A stretch of 58,181 nucleotides of DNA from NCBI GenBank assembly GCA_003516705.1, contig DPCJ01000006.1:1-58181 (forward strand). The letters run 5' to 3'. Positions 40,971 to 50,030 of the stretch are shown here, one piece after another. The stretch comes from Prolixibacteraceae bacterium (GTDB lineage: Bacteria; Bacteroidota; Bacteroidia; Bacteroidales; Prolixibacteraceae). The position numbers and the translations under genes are program-made. The notes beneath the pieces are model-generated. The model was given only the letters and a program-made list of their open reading frames with translations. It was not told where the DNA came from and did no database searches. The first letter of the stretch is position 1. Every line of letters starts with the position of its first letter.

Positions 40971-43112
40971 CTATTTCCGCTTGAACAGTCGTGCAATATT
41001 TTTCCCCAGTTCGTCAATCTTTTCGATGGGTTCAATCAGCGACGGGTTATTCAAATCAATTGATTCATCATTTACTCCCAATTGCATCGGGTAAATAAGA
41101 ATAAAGTTATTGGAGACAAAATAGCGGTTCAGGTATCCCGGAATATTCTTCATTTTTGCATGATACGACAGCTTTTTCTCGCGACTCATCACAATTATAA
41201 GCCCGTCGTTTTGTTTTATCTCCCGTGAAAGAATCAGAAAATCATCCCAGTCATCAAAAATTCTGAATTCTGCTTCAATCGGATGTTTGACATGTACATC
41301 CTGAATAATCAGGTTTGTTTTTTCGGAAGCATAGAAAATAATTTTTGCACCTGTGTTTCGCCCGATGTTCCAGATTTTCAGCAGCCATTCAGAAAAACCC
41401 AGTTCAGCCTCAGCATTTTTTGGGATAATAACCACCTGGTTTTTAATGGTTGAAATGGGTTGCGCTGGTTTGTAAATAAAAGTTGTTACGTTGTTTTTTG
41501 CCAGAATTCCTTCTGTAAGATTTCCAAAGAAACCGTCGGAAATTCCCTTTTTTACATGCAGTCCCAACACAAGGTCGGTGATGTTATTTTCATGGATTAC
41601 ACCGGTTATTCCATTAACTACATTCAGGTCGTACCTGATTTGCCGGTTCAGTTTTACATCGGTTGCGGCGGCTACATGTATAGCTTTATCGAGATTCTTG
41701 TTGGCCTGTTTTACCGCAACGGCTTCCTCCTCATTGTTATTAATGATGCTTAGTGCATACAATCCCGATTTATTTTCCTTCGATTTTATGGTTGTACTTA
41801 AATGAACAAGTTCTTCCAGATTATCAGGATTACTGAGCGGAATCAGTATTTTTTCTGTGGTTTCAGATTCATTTGTATCATCAGTTGATTCGAGCAATGA
41901 GATGTTAACAGCACCTTTCTGTGCTACAAAAGTTGCCACGGTACAGGTTACCAGAATCATAATGATAGTTCCATTTAGAACGGCATCATTTAACAAGCGG
42001 ATTGGTTCTCCCGCGTCAGTTTGCCCGATAATGACATTGTATCCAACCAATACGGCTGCCAGTGTTGCTGCTGCCTGTGCGTTACTCAACCCAAAAATCA
42101 ACCTTCGCTCGTCAACCGAAAACCTGAAAGTTTTTTGCGTGAGCCAGGCCGCCAGAAATTTGGCAACAATGGCCGTAACTGTCATTACAATAGCCACTTT
42201 GATGGTTTCGAAATCGGAGAAAAAGGCACGGTAATCCACCAGCATTCCAACACCAATCAGGAAAAACGGAATAAAAAGTGCATTTCCCACAAACTCAACC
42301 CGGTTCATTAGCGGCGATGTGGAAGGAATCAATCTGTTTAATGCAAGACCGGTAAGGAATGCCCCGATAATTCCTTCAATGCCTGCAAGTTCGGCTAAAA
42401 CTGCACCAAAGTAAACCATGGCGAGCACAAAAATGTATTGCAACACATTATCGTCGAAACGTTTGAAAAACCAGCGGGCGATGATTGGGAATCCGAGCAT
42501 TACAGCAGCTGCAAAAAGTATTACAGAGATGGATAGTCGTGTCCAGAAAACAGTGTTTACCTCGCCGGTTGACATGCCCACAATAACGGCCAGCACCAGT
42601 AACGCCATCGTATCGGTTATCATGGTTCCGCCAACGGCAATGTTTACAGCGCGGTTTTTTGTTACGTTCAGTTTACTCAAAATGGGGTAGGCAATTAAAG
42701 TGTGCGAAGCAAACATGCTGGCCAGCAAAACCGAGGTCTGCACCGAAAAATTCAGAATATAAATTCCGGCAAAAATTCCCAAAGCCATTGGAATTGAGAA
42801 TGTATATAAGCCAAATATCAGGCTTTTCAAACTATTCTTTTTGAATTCGGCCAAATCGATTTCGAGACCGGCAAGAAACATGATGTAGAGCAATCCGGCG
42901 GTTCCGGTTACCACAATACTGCTGTCGCGTTCGAGCAAATTAATTCCGAAGGGACCAACCAGAGCGCCGGCGATTATTAACCCCAAAATGTGTGGTATTT
43001 TTATTTTGTTGAGCAAAATAGGCGCAAACAGAATGATGACAAGAATCACCAGAAATCGGAGAATTGGGTGTGTTAATGGTAGCGAAAGGTCGTAAATGCT
43101 GAGTAGTAACAT
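40971..43112 (-). CDS. CPA2-family cation:proton antiporter with C-terminal USP-like region
   Basis: 713 residues. Residues about 10-400 form a Na+/H+-exchanger-type transporter with some 12 membrane segments. Family landmarks are YIMFLAGLEIDL, the TD pair in GTMITDTMALLVLA and FLTGLALNRLIP. Residues about 415-700 are soluble and look like two tandem universal-stress-protein folds, a usual regulatory tail in Bacteroidota antiporters. It exchanges monovalent cations for protons at the inner membrane. The next gene upstream is a paralogue with the same layout, 68 bp away, so the two are probably co-transcribed. Confidence 0.92.
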   Translation of the reverse strand: MLLLSIYDLSLPLTHPILRFLVILVIILFAPILLNKIKIPHILGLIIAGALVGPFGINLLERDSSIVVTGTAGLLYIMFLAGLEIDLAEFKKNSLKSLIFGLYTFSIPMALGIFAGIYILNFSVQTSVLLASMFASHTLIAYPILSKLNVTKNRAVNIAVGGTMITDTMALLVLAVIVGMSTGEVNTVFWTRLSISVILFAAAVMLGFPIIARWFFKRFDDNVLQYIFVLAMVYFGAVLAELAGIEGIIGAFLTGLALNRLIPSTSPLMNRVEFVGNALFIPFFLIGVGMLVDYRAFFSDFETIKVAIVMTVTAIVAKFLAAWLTQKTFRFSVDERRLIFGLSNAQAAATLAAVLVGYNVIIGQTDAGEPIRLLNDAVLNGTIIMILVTCTVATFVAQKGAVNISLLESTDDTNESETTEKILIPLSNPDNLEELVHLSTTIKSKENKSGLYALSIINNNEEEAVAVKQANKNLDKAIHVAAATDVKLNRQIRYDLNVVNGITGVIHENNITDLVLGLHVKKGISDGFFGNLTEGILAKNNVTTFIYKPAQPISTIKNQVVIIPKNAEAELGFSEWLLKIWNIGRNTGAKIIFYASEKTNLIIQDVHVKHPIEAEFRIFDDWDDFLILSREIKQNDGLIIVMSREKKLSYHAKMKNIPGYLNRYFVSNNFILIYPMQLGVNDESIDLNNPSLIEPIEKIDELGKNIARLFKRK

Positions 43113-43180
43113 TGTAATTATTTTAGTTGTCGGGATTATTCGGCCCTCTTTTATATTAACTCTTATTCAGTGTAGATAGT

Positions 43181-45304
43181 TTACACTAACCTGTTTTTGC
43201 GTGCAATAATAATCTTTCGTTTTCTTCTGAAGTTTTTCCCGTTTGTATCGGCCTTCTTGCTGTTACTATGGTAATTCTGTTGCGGAAAAACAATCACTTT
43301 ATTGTTGAGATGAAAATGTTTTTCGAGTTTTGAAGGAATGTGGTCGAGGTATTTCTGGTACGAAACATCATCGCCGCGCGCCGATATAAAAATCAGTAAA
43401 TCGTCTTCGTTAACATGTTTCGAGATTTGGAGAAAATCTTCCCATTCGGTAAACGAAATAAAACTAATCTTTCCATTCAGCCGATATTTCGTAATGATAT
43501 TAAGTGTTGAATTGTAAGTATTCTCGTTTCCAAGCATGATTGCCGGAATACTCAGTTCAGTTGAAAGTTTCATCACTTTTAAAACCCAGGTTTCAAAACC
43601 AATTTCTTTTTCGGCTAAAAGCGGAGCGAGTATAACAATTCGTTTTTGTGTTACAGGTAGTTTTTCGAGATGACAGATAAACAGATTTTTATCGATATTA
43701 TTGACAATCGAATAAATTTTTTCTCCAATCAGTTTTTCAAGAATCCCTGCTTTTTTAGGCCACCCAAGAACAATAATATCGGCCACAATTTCTTTGGCAA
43801 TTCTTGTAATACCGGCAGTGGCATTTAAATCGATAGTTGCAATTGTATTCACGTTAATCTCGGCGGCTGCGCCATGTTTTTTAAACTCATCCAGCTTTTT
43901 ACGGGCAGCAATCATGTTTAACTCTGCTTCATCGTTATTGGGCACAACAGAAAGAACAGTAACCGGATTTGTTGATTTTTTGTCTTTAACAAGAATAATA
44001 AACTCAAGCAGTTTTTCAATATTCTGCAAATTTGCGATTGGAAGCAAAATATGCTCATTACCCGAAATCAGTTTATCGGGTTTTGATAAAATATCCTCTT
44101 TCTCAGAATAAACGATTTTTTTTGCAGCCCTTTCAGTTGCAAATGAAGCTACAATGCAGGTAACAAGTATCAGAATAACAGTTCCGTTAAGGATGTGTTC
44201 GTCAAGAATTCCGGCTCTGTAACCAACAAGGATTACTGCCAGTGTTGCAGCTGCGTGCGAAGTACTGAGCCCGAAGATGAGTTGCCGCTGAGAACTTTTG
44301 TATTTAAAAATAAGTTGAGTGATTAAAGCAGCAATCCATTTTCCGAAAATTGCCCCGACAGTCAGAACAGCTGCAATCACAATCGCTCTGTGCCCATTAA
44401 AAACCACCGAAATATCGACAAGCATTCCAACCGAGATCAGGAAAAAAGGAATAAACAGCGAATTGCCAATAAACTCGATTCTGTTCATCAATGCCGATGT
44501 GTGCGGAATCAGCCTGTTTAAAGCAAGTCCGGCAATAAAGGCTCCTATAATTGGCTCAAGCCCCGACAACTGGGCAAGAAAAGCTGAAAAAAATACAACT
44601 GCCAGTACAAAAATGTAGTGCGCATGTTTCTCGCTTTCGAGTTTGCTAAAAAACCAGCGGGTAACTTTGGGAATTACCCAAAACATAATTGTAAGAAATA
44701 TTGTAAGTGAAATGCCCAATCGAAGCCAGAATTCAGTATTCAGATTTCCCTGGCTTTTGCCCATGATTACGGCTAAAATCATTAAAACTGCTGTATCGGT
44801 AAGTATGGTTCCGCCAACAGTAACAGCAACAGCTTCGTTTTTTGAAATTCCAAATCGGCTCACAATAGGGTAGGCCACCAGCGTGTGTGTTGAAAACATA
44901 CTTGCAACTAAAAGACTTGCGTTATTGTCGTATCCCAGTAAAATCTGACAAAGTGGAAAACCAATCAGCAAAGGTAGAAAAAAGGTGAAAAAACCAAAAG
45001 TTATACTTTTGTTCCGGTTGCTTTTAAATTCGTTTAAATCGAGGTCGAGGCCGGCAATAAACATGATATACAATAAACCTATGGTAGAGAAAAGGTCAAT
45101 CGCACTATTTTTTTCAAGGAAATTTAACCCATAAGGACCGATAATTACACCCGAAATAATCAGGCCCACAATACCCGGCAATCGGAATTTTCTTAAAAGC
45201 ATCGGAGCAATTAAAATAATCATGAGAATGAGGGCAAAAATGAGAACAGGATTAGAAAGGGGCAAAGTAAATTCGTTCAAAATGTATTCTAAAAATCCAT
45301 CCAT
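43181..45304 (-). CDS. CPA2-family cation:proton antiporter, paralogue of its neighbour
   Basis: 707 residues with the same design as the 40971-43112 gene: N-terminal exchanger domain (YIMFIAGLDLDL, GTILTDTAVLMILA, FIAGLALNRLIP) and a C-terminal USP-like tail from about 410. The C-terminus ends in a very basic stretch (NFRRKRKIIIARKNR). The membrane parts of the two proteins align along their whole length and the tails are more divergent, as expected of an old tandem duplication. Ion preference cannot be read from the sequence. Confidence 0.92.
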   Translation of the reverse strand: MDGFLEYILNEFTLPLSNPVLIFALILMIILIAPMLLRKFRLPGIVGLIISGVIIGPYGLNFLEKNSAIDLFSTIGLLYIMFIAGLDLDLNEFKSNRNKSITFGFFTFFLPLLIGFPLCQILLGYDNNASLLVASMFSTHTLVAYPIVSRFGISKNEAVAVTVGGTILTDTAVLMILAVIMGKSQGNLNTEFWLRLGISLTIFLTIMFWVIPKVTRWFFSKLESEKHAHYIFVLAVVFFSAFLAQLSGLEPIIGAFIAGLALNRLIPHTSALMNRIEFIGNSLFIPFFLISVGMLVDISVVFNGHRAIVIAAVLTVGAIFGKWIAALITQLIFKYKSSQRQLIFGLSTSHAAATLAVILVGYRAGILDEHILNGTVILILVTCIVASFATERAAKKIVYSEKEDILSKPDKLISGNEHILLPIANLQNIEKLLEFIILVKDKKSTNPVTVLSVVPNNDEAELNMIAARKKLDEFKKHGAAAEINVNTIATIDLNATAGITRIAKEIVADIIVLGWPKKAGILEKLIGEKIYSIVNNIDKNLFICHLEKLPVTQKRIVILAPLLAEKEIGFETWVLKVMKLSTELSIPAIMLGNENTYNSTLNIITKYRLNGKISFISFTEWEDFLQISKHVNEDDLLIFISARGDDVSYQKYLDHIPSKLEKHFHLNNKVIVFPQQNYHSNSKKADTNGKNFRRKRKIIIARKNRLV

Positions 45305-45448
45305 GTCTTTTTTTCTTTCTCGGATTTCTGAAAATTAAACCCGAAGTTAGTTGATTCCTGAGCGGATTACAGGGCTAAATATAACCAACTAACCAATATC
45401 TGCAACCAAACTGCGATTTGAAAAATGGATGTTTTTTGGTGTGAAAAC

Positions 45449-45465
45449 GGATGTATCTTACATCC
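45449..45465 (-). terminator. Possible terminator of the NYN gene
   Basis: A perfect 7-bp stem with a 3-base loop (GGATGTA, AGA, TACATCC on the minus strand), followed by GTTTTC. It begins 7 bp after the stop of the minus-strand NYN gene. The stem is short and the T-tract poor, so the call is modest. The rest of the gap 45305-45471 holds nothing else notable. Confidence 0.5.
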
Positions 45466-45471
45466 TGTATT

Positions 45472-46245
45472 TTACCGTTTTATTTTCTGACGCAAATCAG
45501 CCTGTATTTTATTTCGAACATAAATGAGTTTGAATTTGCCTTTGTAGCTGTCGCGCTGTTCGATTTCGAATTTCCCGATTGAATTAATGAGCGGCGTAAG
45601 TTTTTCGAAACCATAATTTCGTGAGTCGAAATTCGGTTGTTTCTTTTGCAGCAAACTGCCCACATCGCCCAGAAAAGCCCAGCCATCTTCGTCGGCAAGG
45701 TCGCCAATGGTTGACGAAATCAGCCTGATAACTTTTGGAGTTATTTTATCAACTTCAACTTTCTTTTCGGTCTTATCGGGTACGAGTGTTGTTTCGTTTT
45801 CTTTTGATTGTTTTTTCAGAATTTCGATATAAATGAACTTATCGCAGGCAACAATAAAAGGTTCGGGTGTTTTCTTTTCGCCAATTCCGTACACTTTCAT
45901 TCCGGCTTCGCGCAGGCGCGTAGCCAGCCGTGTAAAATCGCTGTCGCTCGATACAATGCAGAAACCATTTACTTTTTCGCTGTACAGAATGTCCATGGCA
46001 TCGATAATCATGGCCGAGTCGGTGGCATTTTTACCTGTTGTGTAACCATATTGCTGAATGGGCGTGATTGCATTTTCTAACAGCAGGTTTTTCCATTTGG
46101 CCAGAATGGGCTTTGTCCAGTCGCCATAAATTCTTTTAATGGTGGGGTTGCCATATTTGGCAATTTCTTCCATCATTTCCTTTACATACGCCGAGGGAAT
46201 ATTATCGCCATCAATCAGTACAGCCAGTTTTATTTCAGTTTCCAT
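45472..46245 (-). CDS. NYN-domain RNase-like protein with C-terminal LOTUS domain
   Basis: 257 residues. The NYN (LabA/DUF88, PIN-like) domain covers about 1-145, with the acidic site D12/D14 (IDGDN), D76 (NATDSAM) and D101/D103 (SSDSDF). A charged linker follows. Residues about 165-235 resemble an OST-HTH/LOTUS domain (DGWAFLGDVGSLLQKKQPNFDSRNYG, then LTPLINS). Proteins of this LabA-LOTUS layout are widespread; the fold suggests single-stranded RNA cleavage guided by an RNA-binding module. It is 22 bp from the DedA gene, possibly co-transcribed. Confidence 0.88.
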   Translation of the reverse strand: METEIKLAVLIDGDNIPSAYVKEMMEEIAKYGNPTIKRIYGDWTKPILAKWKNLLLENAITPIQQYGYTTGKNATDSAMIIDAMDILYSEKVNGFCIVSSDSDFTRLATRLREAGMKVYGIGEKKTPEPFIVACDKFIYIEILKKQSKENETTLVPDKTEKKVEVDKITPKVIRLISSTIGDLADEDGWAFLGDVGSLLQKKQPNFDSRNYGFEKLTPLINSIGKFEIEQRDSYKGKFKLIYVRNKIQADLRQKIKR

Positions 46246-46267
46246 AATTTGTTTCTTTTGTACCCTG

Positions 46268-46900
46268 TTATTCTGGTTTTACTTTGTCTGTTTTCTTGAA
46301 TCCGTTGTAAATCAGGTATCCAAAATACAAAATACCCAGACCAAGCATTACATACGAAATTTCTTTGTAATACAACTCAAGTTTTTCTTTTTGCGAATAG
46401 AAGAAGTAGCCCAGCACAGCCAGAATGATATTCCAGGCAGTTGAGCCAATCACTGTAAAAAGAATAAAGTTTTTTAGGTTCATGCTTACCAACCCTGCCG
46501 GAAGCGAAATCAACTGCCGGATTCCGGGAATTAACCTGCCGATGAGCGTGGAAATGTTGCCGTTTTTGCGGAAATAGGCTTCGGCTTTTTCAACTGCTGC
46601 ACGGTCAACCAGCATCATGCGGGCTATGCGCGTGTCGGCAAATTTTAACAGCAAGGCTTGACCAAGGTATTTGGCAAAATAGTAGTTAAACAAAGCGCCA
46701 ATCAGCGCTCCCACCGATCCGAAGAACACAACGAGATAAATGTTTAATTCACCGTTCGCTGCTTTAAATGCTGCCGGAGGAATAATAATTTCTGAAGGAA
46801 ATGGAATAAAGGAACTTTCGATTGCCATCAATAATGTGATGGTAAAATAATTCATATTGGCCATGTACCAATCGACAACCTGTTTAATTAAATCTTCCAT
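46268..46900 (-). CDS. DedA-family membrane protein
   Basis: 210 residues with the DedA/SNARE-associated fold. The re-entrant motif is IESSFIPFPSEIIIPPA, and the conserved glycine-arginine motif is IGRLIPGIRQLISLPAG. Two C-terminal membrane helices follow. DedA proteins are inner-membrane transporters; some flip undecaprenyl phosphate or phospholipids. It lies 102 bp downstream of batE on the same strand. Confidence 0.92.
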   Translation of the reverse strand: MEDLIKQVVDWYMANMNYFTITLLMAIESSFIPFPSEIIIPPAAFKAANGELNIYLVVFFGSVGALIGALFNYYFAKYLGQALLLKFADTRIARMMLVDRAAVEKAEAYFRKNGNISTLIGRLIPGIRQLISLPAGLVSMNLKNFILFTVIGSTAWNIILAVLGYFFYSQKEKLELYYKEISYVMLGLGILYFGYLIYNGFKKTDKVKPE

Positions 46901-47002
46901 TCTTTCAATATTTTATGGTGCAAAACTAATCTATTTGAAGCACATTTTAATACTCCTGTCAAAGTGTGCGGGTTAAGTTTACTATGATTCTTTTGGATTA
47001 CT

Positions 47003-47809
47003 TCAGATTTTTACAATACATGAATCCTGCAACCAGCCTTCGTTACCGTCGGCCAATTTGATTTCTTTCCAGGTACCAATGCTGTCGGTCAGTTCAACTT
47101 TTACCCCTTCATAAATCAGGAACAAGTCGGTGCTGGTGGCGGTTGGCGCACTTTTAACTGTAACGCGCGGACAAAAAACAATGGCACTGTTGCGCTGGCT
47201 GATTTTCTTTTTTTGTTTGCCGGCAAACGAAAAAGTAAATATTGAAAGCAAAAGAATTACAATTCCGGAGATAAATGAAATGCGCCTTACCAATACGATT
47301 TTGCTGAAAATAAATAAACCGGCAAGCAAAAGGAAGGTGATAAATGCCGAGATGCTGATTATTGCCCATGTATCAGTTGAATGCATGTTCAGGATGGAAG
47401 CCCGCCAACGAACAAAGAAAGGCTGGGGCAGAGGTTCGAGTTTGGTAACCACATTCTGATTTACAAATGCGATATTAAAGTCAATATCTTTGTTGTTCGG
47501 GTCAAGCAATTTTGCGCGTTCGAGGTACAAAATGGCAAGATTTGTTTGTCCGTTTTTAAAGTAGGCGTTGCCCAGATTAAAATAAAGTTTCGCCGATGTT
47601 TGCCCGGTTTTCAGGATTTGTTCGTAACCCTCGACTGCTTCGTTGTAGCTTTGCGATAAATAGGCTGCATTTGCCTTTTCCCAAAGCTGGATGTTGCTGT
47701 CCTGTGCTTTTAAAGTGTTACTTACAAAAGCCGCGATCAACACTATCAATATTTTTATGAGTTTCACTGCCATTGCTGTCATATTTTGATTTGAATTCTC
47801 AGTATTCAT
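47003..47809 (-). CDS. batE: BatE: TPR and SH3-like membrane protein of the Bat operon
   Basis: 268 residues from the ATG at 47809; ATGs at 47782 and 47773 also fit, and the last gives the most standard signal peptide (MAVKLIKILIVLIAAF). TPR repeats lie at about 40-115 (SAKLYFNLGNAYFKNGQTNLA). Two membrane segments follow (about 150-172 and 180-200). A C-terminal bacterial SH3-like domain comes last (VTVKSAPTATSTDLF ... GNEGWLQDSCI). This is the BatE layout, last gene of the Bat operon. The operon is linked to oxidative or envelope stress tolerance in Bacteroides fragilis and Leptospira, but the molecular role is unsettled. Confidence 0.88.
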   Translation of the reverse strand: MNTENSNQNMTAMAVKLIKILIVLIAAFVSNTLKAQDSNIQLWEKANAAYLSQSYNEAVEGYEQILKTGQTSAKLYFNLGNAYFKNGQTNLAILYLERAKLLDPNNKDIDFNIAFVNQNVVTKLEPLPQPFFVRWRASILNMHSTDTWAIISISAFITFLLLAGLFIFSKIVLVRRISFISGIVILLLSIFTFSFAGKQKKKISQRNSAIVFCPRVTVKSAPTATSTDLFLIYEGVKVELTDSIGTWKEIKLADGNEGWLQDSCIVKI

Positions 47810-47841
47810 TACTCATTACTCAAATCTAATTGTCTCTTTTT

Positions 47842-49674
47842 TTATCGTTTTATCTGTTTTTCCATCAAACCCATTGTAGTTTCGGCTTTGTTGTACAAAT
47901 CGGTACGGGCCTCAGCGCCACTTGGCGGTGCGTACCGTGCAAATTCGCATTGTTCAACAACCCACACAAAATCGTCGATTACACTTTGTTCTATATTTCT
48001 GTTTTTCAGGTTATCGATTGCTATATCGCGGCTGTACTGTGCAACCGGAATACCAAGTTTGTCGCATAAATAACCTTCAAAAGCTTTCAACACAGATTCA
48101 TGAAATGCTTCATTGTTGTTTTGTTTCAAAAACCCGGCAGCCGCTTTCAGCCTTTTGCGGGCCACTTTATTTGCTTTCTTATTTTTTACGAGTGCAAGAT
48201 TGGCGTTTTCACGCGCTTTTTTGCGGTAAACAACAACAAGAGCCGCAAATATCATGGCGCTCAGTGCATACAATAAGTAAAAAGTTGAAGTGCCGTAAAA
48301 TGTGTAACCAATCGATTTCAGGTTGGGATTACCCTGCTCAATAAAGCGGATATCCTTACCGATAAACTGTACATCTTCTTTACGCACCGCACTAGTAACT
48401 GAGGCATTTTGTTCCCCTGAACCTTTTTTAACCCGCAACTGGTATTCCTGTGTCGATTTTGTTTCGTAAGCTCCGGTGGCAGGATTAAAAACTGTGAAAG
48501 TGATTGAAGGAATTGTGTAATCGCCTTCAAACCTTGGCTGGAAAAGGTATTCGATGGTTTTTGACCCTGAAACGCCACCGTTTCCGGCAGTTACATTGTC
48601 AGTAACTTTAGGGTCGTATTTTTCAAAGTCGGAAGGCAATTGTAATTCAGGTGTTTTCAAAAGCCTGATGTTTCCAGAGCCGCTGATGGTGAGTTTTAAA
48701 GTAACGGCGTCATTTGTTGTAACATCCTGACTGCTTATTTCAGAAGATACACTGAAATTACCCACGCCACCACTGAAGTTTGCCGGTTGTGTTGGTATAT
48801 CGCGCACATTTACACTCACAGCTTTGCTTGTAATTGTAGCTTTTACCGTGCGGAAACTGTTAAAAAAATCGTCGAAAAAGCTGCGTTGTTTAACCTGTTG
48901 CTGCACGAGTAAAGTCATGTTAAACGGAGCTACAGTTAATCGTCCTGTTTGCTGCGGAAACAGAATGGTTTTCTTGAGAATACCAACCTGGTAAATTTTA
49001 TTATCGAATACTTCGCGGTTAAAATTCACCTGCTGCGGAATTTCGATGTCCTGTGTATAAAATCCTTCGAAAGTGGGCAGGTTTACCTCGTCGAACCCGG
49101 CAACCGGAATATTTGGGTTGACATACAATTTTACAGTGGCCACAAGTTGTTCGCCTTTGTAAACGCTTTGTTTGCTCATTTCAACACGAACAAAAAGGTT
49201 TTCGGCACCCAGTTCAACATTTTGCGGAGCTGCCTGCTGCTGAGTTTCTCCACCTGCTCCGGCCTGTGGTTGTGCGGGTTTCGACTGTGCATGCACTACC
49301 TGTATTTTCATGGAATTCGACTCAAAAATCTTTCCCCCCACTTCAATCGATGCAGGGCGAAGTTCGAATGTTCCTTCCTTTTTTGGTCTTAAAATGTAGG
49401 TGTACGAGAAAGTGACCTCCTGCGTGGTTTGTCCGTTAATTGTCGTCATACTAACGGATTGACCGGTACTTGGCCCCATCAGAATATCGAAGTTATTTTC
49501 TATTCCGGGGGGTAATTTCAGGTTGGCACCACGCTCATTGAGCGTAAAACTCAATCTGAACTGTTTGCCCATTTCAATTGCATTGGGTGCCGACATCACA
49601 AAACGGGTTTGTTCGGCACTGGCTGTAACCACCGCAAAAAATAGTGTCAGATATATTATCAGTTTCTGTATCAT
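47842..49674 (-). CDS. batD: BatD: large secreted/membrane Bat protein
   Basis: About 610 residues from the ATG at 49674; an in-frame TTG at 49710 would add 12 residues but spoil the signal peptide MIQKLIIYLTLFFAVVTASAEQ. Several beta-sandwich repeats fill the extracytoplasmic part (for example MGKQFRLSFTLNERGANLKLPPG). A membrane helix lies at about 455-475 (FYLLYALSAMIFAALVVVY), and the cytoplasmic tail is helical (residues about 480-610). This matches BatD/oxygen-tolerance proteins. A 356-bp low-complexity spacer separates it from batC upstream, unusual for an operon otherwise spaced by 5-12 bp. Confidence 0.9.
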   Translation of the reverse strand: MIQKLIIYLTLFFAVVTASAEQTRFVMSAPNAIEMGKQFRLSFTLNERGANLKLPPGIENNFDILMGPSTGQSVSMTTINGQTTQEVTFSYTYILRPKKEGTFELRPASIEVGGKIFESNSMKIQVVHAQSKPAQPQAGAGGETQQQAAPQNVELGAENLFVRVEMSKQSVYKGEQLVATVKLYVNPNIPVAGFDEVNLPTFEGFYTQDIEIPQQVNFNREVFDNKIYQVGILKKTILFPQQTGRLTVAPFNMTLLVQQQVKQRSFFDDFFNSFRTVKATITSKAVSVNVRDIPTQPANFSGGVGNFSVSSEISSQDVTTNDAVTLKLTISGSGNIRLLKTPELQLPSDFEKYDPKVTDNVTAGNGGVSGSKTIEYLFQPRFEGDYTIPSITFTVFNPATGAYETKSTQEYQLRVKKGSGEQNASVTSAVRKEDVQFIGKDIRFIEQGNPNLKSIGYTFYGTSTFYLLYALSAMIFAALVVVYRKKARENANLALVKNKKANKVARKRLKAAAGFLKQNNNEAFHESVLKAFEGYLCDKLGIPVAQYSRDIAIDNLKNRNIEQSVIDDFVWVVEQCEFARYAPPSGAEARTDLYNKAETTMGLMEKQIKR

Positions 49675-49799
49675 ATTTTTAAACTGCTGCAAAAATATCT
49701 TTTTTATCAAAATATCAACGCTTGTGCCCTGAACTACGGGGTGTGATTATTTTTGTAATCTTCTTCTACTAAAATCAAACCCGTACCGGGTTATTCCAC

Positions 49800-50030
49800 A
49801 GATTCATACCATGTGCTTTATTCATTCACCTTCCATCTTCTCCCGATTTTTAGCTTCTTCCTTCCGACTTCCAACTTTTCTCTTCTTTCTTCCGTCTTCC
49901 GTCTCCCGACCTCAATTACCCATTCACTCAATAACTCAATCACATTTTTCCTCTCATCTCTCATCTCTCTCATCTCCTGACTTCCAACTTCCGACCTCAT
50001 TCACTCAATTACCCAATCACTTTTTCCCCT
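49800..50030. repeat. Pyrimidine-rich low-complexity spacer between batC and batD
   Basis: About 230 bp almost wholly of C and T on the plus strand, made of degenerate words such as CTTCCGACTTCCAACTT, CTCATCTCTCATCTCTCTC and CACTCAATTACCCAATCAC, the last group repeated. On the transcribed minus strand it is GA-rich. It contains no gene; the 185-codon plus-strand ORF through it is only a consequence of its composition. Confidence 0.75.
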
